From assembly GCA_019115725.1 (NCBI GenBank), contig DXCY01000008.1:1-5151 (forward strand): a stretch of 5,151 bases of DNA. The letters run 5' to 3'. The position numbers and the translations under genes are program-made. The notes beneath the pieces are model-generated. The model saw only the letters and a program-made list of their open reading frames with translations, was not told where the DNA came from and did not search any database. The DNA comes from Candidatus Luteimonas excrementigallinarum. GTDB lineage: Bacteria > Pseudomonadota > Gammaproteobacteria > Xanthomonadales > Xanthomonadaceae. Within the stretch, counting starts at the first letter, position 1. Each line of letters starts with the position of its first letter. Below are positions 1-5,151 of the stretch, in pieces.

Positions 1-2643
<2,643 letters not shown>

Positions 2644-2649
2644 CCGGGA

Positions 2650-3120
2650 TCAGTCTTCCATCTGCTCCTGCAGATAGTTCTGGATGCCAATGCGGCCGAT
2701 CAGGTCCAGCTGGGTTTCGATCCAGTCCACATGCTCTTCCTCGTCCTCGAGGATGTCGACGAACAGCTCCCGGCTCACGTAATCGCCCACTTCTTCGCAA
2801 TGGGCGATGGCGTCGCGCAGCAGCGGAATGCCTTCCAGCTCCAGGGCCAGATCGCAGTCGAGGATCTCGCGCGGGCCCTCGCCGATCTTCAGCTTGCCCA
2901 GCGCCTGGAAGTTGGGCAGCCCTTCCAGAAACAGGATGCGCTCGGCCAGCTTGTCGGCGTGCTTCATCTCGTCGATCGATTCCTCGTACTCGTGCTTGGC
3001 CCAGCGCTCCAGGCCCCAGTTCTTGAGCATCTTGGCGTGCAGGAAGTACTGGTTGATCGCGGTCAGCTCGTTGTAGAGCGCCTTGTTGAGGAACTCGATG
3101 ACCTTCTTGTCGCCTTTCAT
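2650..3120 (-). CDS. bfr: Bacterioferritin (haem-containing ferritin, ferroxidase)
   Basis: Cytoplasmic iron-storage protein. The family forms 24-subunit shells with haem between subunit pairs; each subunit oxidises Fe(II) at a di-iron centre and the iron is stored as a ferric mineral. The 156 residues match the usual length (E. coli Bfr has 158), and conservation is strong across the protein (MKGDKKVI at the start, NELTAINQYFLHA, ESIDEMKHAD, RILFLEGLPN, QNYLQ near the end). All six ferroxidase ligands are present at E. coli numbering: Glu18, Glu51, His54, Glu94, Glu127 and His130. The haem ligand Met52 is also present, so this is a catalytic haem-binding subunit. The ATG at 3120 has GGAG (3131-3128) seven bases upstream. 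An ATG further upstream at 3133 is in another frame. The bfd gene lies 112 bp upstream on the same strand. The stop codon is 6 bp from that of the convergent kinase gene. Confidence 0.97.
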   Translation of the reverse strand: MKGDKKVIEFLNKALYNELTAINQYFLHAKMLKNWGLERWAKHEYEESIDEMKHADKLAERILFLEGLPNFQALGKLKIGEGPREILDCDLALELEGIPLLRDAIAHCEEVGDYVSRELFVDILEDEEEHVDWIETQLDLIGRIGIQNYLQEQMED

Positions 3121-3232
3121 GAGGCATCTCCATCAGCAGGATCCGCCCACAACTCTACCGCCCTGGAACATTCCATGGCGGAACGCGAATCGTGCTCATT
3201 TCGCCGGCCCGGACAGGCCGGCTCGACGCCGC
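3121..3232 (-). other. bfd-bfr intergenic region with a small inverted repeat
   Basis: This 112-bp gap separates bfd from bfr. It holds the GC-rich hairpin just after bfd (3203-3222), the bfr Shine-Dalgarno, and a short palindrome TGGAA-CA-TTCCA at 3164-3175, extended outward by CC/GG after one mismatch. On the minus strand TAGAGT, just downstream of the palindrome, could be a -10, but I see no good -35 at the right distance. Whether bfr has its own promoter is therefore undecided from sequence alone. I see no second convincing Fur box here. Confidence 0.35.
3203..3222 (-). other. GC-rich hairpin just downstream of bfd
   Basis: Perfect 7-bp inverted repeat, GCCGGCC (3203-3209) and GGCCGGC (3216-3222), with a 6-base loop. 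It lies 10 bp beyond the bfd stop codon. On the minus strand it is followed by GAAATGAGC rather than a run of T, so it is not a canonical intrinsic terminator. It may partly attenuate transcription into bfr or protect the 3' end of a processed bfd transcript; that role is inference. Confidence 0.45.
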
Positions 3233-3448
3233 TCAGGCGGCTTCGGCAACTACCGGCAAGGCCGGCGGCGCGGCTTCGGCGGTGCGCTCGTGGACTTCGT
3301 CCAGCAGCCCGCTGGCGGTCTCGATGCAGGAGCCGCAGCTGGATCCGCAGCCGGTGCGCATCATCAACTCGGACATTTCCCCGCAGCCGGCAGTGGCCGC
3401 GTCGCGGATTTCGCTGTCAGTGACCCCGTGGCAAAGGCAGACGTACAC
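3233..3448 (-). CDS. bfd: Bacterioferritin-associated ferredoxin, [2Fe-2S]
   Basis: Small cytoplasmic ferredoxin that, in characterised systems, docks on bacterioferritin near the haem and supplies electrons to reduce and release stored iron. From the GTG at 3448 it has 71 residues, starting VYVCLCHGV. The four cluster cysteines Cys4, Cys6, Cys38 and Cys41 fall at the same numbers as in E. coli Bfd (pattern CxC, 31 residues, CxxC). Cys22 and Cys34 are additional. The C-terminal 15 or so residues are an Ala/Pro/Val-rich tail. A longer reading from a GTG at 3487 adds 13 residues, but that codon overlaps the predicted -10 element, so transcripts from this promoter would start after it. No strong Shine-Dalgarno precedes 3448, which leaves some doubt about initiation. 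bfr follows on the same strand, and a Fur-box-like site overlaps the promoter, which predicts expression under iron limitation. Confidence 0.92.
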   Translation of the reverse strand: MYVCLCHGVTDSEIRDAATAGCGEMSELMMRTGCGSSCGSCIETASGLLDEVHERTAEAAPPALPVVAEAA

Positions 3449-3480
3449 AGTGCAAGGACCGATCTGGGAGAACGGGCCCC

Positions 3481-3509
3481 ATTTCACCGCAGTCGAGAAT
3501 GATTGTCAA
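3481..3509 (-). promoter_or_regulatory. Predicted sigma70-type promoter of bfd
   Basis: On the minus strand a perfect -35 TTGACA (3509-3504) is followed after exactly 17 bp by TGAAAT (3486-3481), which matches 4 of 6 bases of the -10 consensus. Transcription should start near 3473, about 25 bases before the bfd GTG at 3448. The -35 lies within the Fur-box-like palindrome, the usual geometry for repression by occlusion of RNA polymerase. Confidence 0.7.
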
Positions 3510-3513
3510 TTAC
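3495..3513. promoter_or_regulatory. Putative Fur box overlapping the bfd promoter
   Basis: Read on the minus strand, the 19-mer matches the classical Fur consensus GATAATGATAATCATTATC at 14 of 19 positions, and at 13 of 19 on the plus strand. The core TGACAATCATT differs from the consensus core at one position. It also fits the 7-1-7 inverted-repeat view of Fur sites at 11 of 14 positions. The AT-rich stretch stands out from its GC-rich surroundings. It covers the bfd -35 and lies 15 bp past the rppH stop codon, so regulation of bfd by Fur and iron is the natural reading. Confidence 0.72.
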
Positions 3514-3528
3514 GGCCGCAATCGGTTC

Positions 3529-4134
3529 TCAGTTATTGCTGGGCGTGCGGCCCCGCGCCCGCTCACCCGAAGGCGTCCGGTCCGGCTGCGGGCGCTTGCG
3601 CCGCAACCCGTGGCGGCGCGGCGGATCGAACTTGCGGAACGGCACCGCCGCACTGCCTGCCACCTGCCGCGCGAACGGGGCCAGATGGCGCAGCGCACTG
3701 GCATACACGCCGCGCTTGAAGGTCACCACGTTCTCCACCGGATACCAGAAGTCCACCCAGCGCCAGTGGTCGAACTCCGGCTTGTCGGTCAGATCCAGGC
3801 GCAGATCAGCCTCCTGCCCCGTGAACTGGAGCAGGAACCACACCTGTTTCTGGCCGATGCAGACCAGCTTGTCGTTGCGGCGGATGGCGCGCTGGGGCAG
3901 CCGGTAGCGCAGCCAGCCCGGCGTGGCGCCGAGCACAGCCACATGGTCCGGGAGCAGCCCGGTTTCCTCGCGCAGCTCGCGGTACATCGCCTCAAGCGGC
4001 GTCTCATCGGTGTTCATCCCGCCCTGCGGGAACTGCCAACCGTCGCGACGCACGCGTCGGGCCCAGAACAGCCGGCCGTCGGCATGCATGAGCACAATCC
4101 CGACGTTGGGCCGGTAGCCGTCCGGATCGATCAC
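3529..4134 (-). CDS. rppH: RNA pyrophosphohydrolase, Nudix family
   Basis: Cytoplasmic Nudix hydrolase. Characterised RppH enzymes convert the 5' triphosphate (or diphosphate) end of mRNA to a monophosphate, which triggers RNase E-dependent decay. From the GTG at 4134 the protein has 201 residues. VIDPDGYRPNVGIV lines up with the start of E. coli RppH. The Nudix box runs from Gly38 to Leu60 (G-x5-E-x7-REL-x-EE-x-GL), with Glu53, Glu56 and Glu57 at E. coli numbering. WLRYxLP, CIGQKQxWFLLQ, PEFDxWRW, WYPVxxVVxFKR are also conserved. The GTG has GGAG (4146-4143) eight bases upstream. A longer ATG reading from 4194 adds 20 residues not expected in the family. Residues about 166-201 form an arginine-rich, probably disordered tail, longer than in the 176-residue E. 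coli enzyme. The gene is divergent from the tRNA and precedes bfd on the same strand. Confidence 0.95.
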   Translation of the reverse strand: MIDPDGYRPNVGIVLMHADGRLFWARRVRRDGWQFPQGGMNTDETPLEAMYRELREETGLLPDHVAVLGATPGWLRYRLPQRAIRRNDKLVCIGQKQVWFLLQFTGQEADLRLDLTDKPEFDHWRWVDFWYPVENVVTFKRGVYASALRHLAPFARQVAGSAAVPFRKFDPPRRHGLRRKRPQPDRTPSGERARGRTPSNN

Positions 4135-4274
4135 GACACGGACTCCGAAAAATATACTGCCATCGACTCTGCCACGACCCGTCCCCGCCGACAAGCGGCA
4201 ACGACAAGCATTGACGCAGGCCCCCCAAGCATGGAAAATTGAGGGTTCGCCGCGCCGCTGCGCGCAGGCCCGAT
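4135..4274. other. Divergent rppH/tRNA-Met intergenic region
   Basis: These 140 bp should carry both divergent promoters. The tRNA promoter is at 4211-4239. For rppH, a good -10-like TATATT lies on the minus strand at 4156-4151, but I find no matching -35. A start site there would also fall on the rppH Shine-Dalgarno (4146-4143), so it may not be the functional promoter. I see no small ORF supported here. Confidence 0.4.
4211..4239 (+). promoter_or_regulatory. Predicted promoter of the tRNA-Met gene
   Basis: A -35 TTGACG (4211-4216, 5 of 6 bases) is followed after 17 bp by GAAAAT (4234-4239, 4 of 6 bases). Transcription would start near 4246-4249, giving a 5' leader of roughly 25-30 bases for RNase P to remove. 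The sequence after the -10 becomes GC-rich, as is common for stable-RNA promoters under stringent control; that regulation is inferred. Confidence 0.5.
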
Positions 4275-4351
4275 GGCTATGTAGCTCAGCCGGTTAGAGC
4301 ACAGCACTCATAATGCTGGGGTCGGTGGTTCGAGTCCACCCATAGCCACCA
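4275..4351 (+). tRNA. tRNA-Met (CAU), elongator type
   Basis: A complete 77-base cloverleaf with encoded CCA. The acceptor stem GGCTATG (4275-4281) pairs with CATAGCC (4341-4347), followed by discriminator A and CCA. The D-stem is GCTC/GAGC. The anticodon stem CAGCA (4302-4306) pairs with TGCTG (4314-4318) around loop CTCATAA, with anticodon CAT at 4309-4311. The T-stem GGTGG (4324-4328) pairs with CCACC (4336-4340) around TTCGAGT. The paired G1-C72 end rules out initiator tRNA-fMet, which has an unpaired first position. CAU tRNAs can also be the lysidine-modified tRNA-Ile2, but the acceptor and D-arm sequence closely resembles the E. coli elongator tRNA-Met, so I favour Met. It stands alone, with its own promoter and terminator, rather than in a tRNA cluster. 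Confidence 0.95.
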
Positions 4352-4366
4352 TCCGGATTCCACATC

Positions 4367-4399
4367 AAACCCCATGATTTTCATGGGGTTTTTTGTTTT
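4367..4399 (+). terminator. Rho-independent terminator of the tRNA-Met gene
   Basis: An 11-bp perfect stem, AAACCCCATGA (4367-4377) and TCATGGGGTTT (4381-4391), with a TTT loop. The GGGG is followed by six T, one G and four more T. It begins 16 bp after the tRNA CCA. The T-tract is on the plus strand only, so it ends tRNA transcription and should be weak against transcripts of the opposite strand. Confidence 0.93.
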
Positions 4400-4423
4400 C
4401 CGGACACCAGGCACCGCCCGACT

Positions 4424-4451
4424 GATGCCGCGGCTGCAGACCCACGGCATC
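4424..4451 (-). other. Hairpin 3' of the glycerophosphodiester phosphodiesterase gene
   Basis: Inverted repeat GATGCCG (4424-4430) and CGGCATC (4445-4451) with a 14-base loop, starting 15 bp beyond the stop codon of the minus-strand gene. No T-run follows on either strand, so it is at best a weak or Rho-assisted 3' end. Together with the tRNA terminator it accounts for the rest of the 4352-4466 gap, which holds no gene. Confidence 0.35.
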
Positions 4452-4466
4452 GCCGGAAGGGCAGTC

Positions 4467-5151
4467 TCAGTCGCGCAGGCCGATGCTTCGCAGGTACTCG
4501 ATGGCGCCTTCAGGGTGGTTGGTGAAGATCACGTCCGCGCCCAGGTGCACGTAGCGCTCCCACTGCTCCTGCGAGTCGATCACTTCCGAATACACCAGGA
4601 TGCCTTCTTCCTGCAGCTGACGGACCTCGTCGGCACTGGTGATGTTGTCGCGGAGCAGGATGCAGCCGGCGTTGTGCTTGCGCAGGGTGGCCAGGAACTC
4701 GCGATGGTCCCAGTCGTGCGCGCGCAGCAGGCAGGTGGTGATGCGCGGGTTGATGGCGTGCAGGGCGTCGATGGTGCGGTAGTCCGACGACTGCAGGATG
4801 AAGCGCTCCTCAAGCCCATATTTGCGCACCAGTTCGTCGATCTTCACCGCGAACAGGGTGGTGTCGATATCGGGCACGCCCTCCCGCGGCTTGGGCACCT
4901 TGGTCTCGGCGTAGAAGGTCACGTCGGTGTCGGCGAACTCGCGCAGCACTTCCTCCACCGTGGGGATGCGCTCGCCGGGCACGGCCTGGTAGCCGGGCAC
5001 GTCGTAGATGTCTCGTACCTGGGTGCCGCAGTCGAACTGCCTGGTCTGGGCCACGGTCAGCGCGCGCACCGGGCCGGCCACCACCCCGGGACCGGCGTCT
5101 GCATCGGGGGTGCACAGGGTGGGGTTGATGGTGGCGTCGTGATACACCACC
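4467..5151 (-). CDS. Glycerophosphodiester phosphodiesterase family protein (5' partial)
   Basis: The family hydrolyses glycerophosphodiesters to glycerol-3-phosphate plus an alcohol, using a metal-dependent TIM barrel. About 227 C-terminal residues are visible and the N-terminal part lies beyond the right edge. The first visible residues read VVYHD, the conserved (V)xxHD motif with the second catalytic His. AETK (about residues 81-84 of the visible part) fits the conserved metal-site Glu. LQSSDYRTIDALHAINPRI and the final FTNHPEGAIEYLRSIG match typical later barrel strands and the C-terminal end of the fold. The GTG at 5150 is probably the internal Val of that motif, not a start. The first catalytic His (HRG motif) and any signal peptide are not visible, so location is open. 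The HD-to-ETK segment (about 80 residues) is longer than the roughly 60 in E. coli UgpQ, closer to GlpQ-like proteins. I do not assign glpQ or ugpQ. Confidence 0.88.
   Translation of the reverse strand, partial: VVYHDATINPTLCTPDADAGPGVVAGPVRALTVAQTRQFDCGTQVRDIYDVPGYQAVPGERIPTVEEVLREFADTDVTFYAETKVPKPREGVPDIDTTLFAVKIDELVRKYGLEERFILQSSDYRTIDALHAINPRITTCLLRAHDWDHREFLATLRKHNAGCILLRDNITSADEVRQLQEEGILVYSEVIDSQEQWERYVHLGADVIFTNHPEGAIEYLRSIGLRD

Noticed and set aside
3203..3222. REP/SMAG-type repeat element
   Set aside because: The GC-rich hairpin lacks the GTAG-type head typical of Stenotrophomonas REP elements and occurs only once here.
2731..3423. 230-codon plus-strand open frame across bfr and bfd
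   Set aside because: It covers the antisense of two well-identified genes, and its translation has no motif or plausible ribosome binding site.
4151..4156. TATATT as the rppH -10 element
   Set aside because: It is a good hexamer, but there is no matching -35 and the implied start site would fall on the rppH Shine-Dalgarno, so I did not list it as a promoter feature.
3499..4242. 247-codon plus-strand open frame across rppH
   Set aside because: It is antisense to a clearly recognised RppH, has an Arg/Pro/His-rich translation with no recognisable domain, and its start lies in the bfd regulatory region. It arises from GC-biased codon use.
4275..4399. tRNA 3' end as an integration site for a mobile element
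   Set aside because: The tRNA is followed directly by its own terminator and a housekeeping gene. I see no integrase and no repeated copy of the tRNA 3' end within the window.

Overview
The window looks like chromosome from a high-GC gammaproteobacterium, most probably of the Xanthomonadaceae (Stenotrophomonas/Xanthomonas type). The grounds are the strong G/C third-position bias in every gene, an RppH with a long arginine-rich tail, and the gene content. This is inferred from composition and protein character, not from a database match. All the genes look like housekeeping or regulatory genes. I see no insertion sequence, phage gene, CRISPR array or other mobile signature.

Layout. (1) Positions 1-2643, plus strand: most of a membrane-anchored hybrid sensor histidine kinase, with its 5' end outside the window. 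The order is last transmembrane helix, coiled coil, HisKA, HATPase, degenerate receiver, intact receiver, long Ala/Pro/Glu linker, HPt. (2) Positions 2650-3120, minus strand: bacterioferritin (bfr), convergent with the kinase and only 6 bp from it. (3) Positions 3233-3448, minus strand: bacterioferritin-associated ferredoxin (bfd), behind a good sigma70-type promoter whose -35 lies inside a Fur-box-like palindrome. (4) Positions 3529-4134, minus strand: the RNA pyrophosphohydrolase rppH, read from a GTG start. (5) Positions 4275-4351, plus strand: an elongator tRNA-Met(CAU) with its own likely promoter and a strong intrinsic terminator. (6) Positions 4467-5151, minus strand: the C-terminal part of a glycerophosphodiester phosphodiesterase that runs off the right edge.

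How the parts fit. bfd and bfr form an iron-storage module. Bfr oxidises and stores iron as a ferric mineral, and Bfd docks on Bfr and passes electrons to its haem so the iron can be released. The Fur-box-like site suggests bfd is derepressed in iron starvation; bfr is 112 bp further on and may be co-transcribed or have its own promoter. rppH lies just upstream on the same strand with no convincing terminator before the bfd promoter, so some read-through is possible. The kinase, the tRNA and the phosphodiesterase appear functionally unrelated to the iron genes.

I found no previously undescribed system. The points most worth a second look are the Fur/-35 overlap at bfd, the degenerate first receiver and 150-residue linker in the kinase, the 6-bp convergent kinase/bfr junction, and the start-codon corrections for bfd and rppH.
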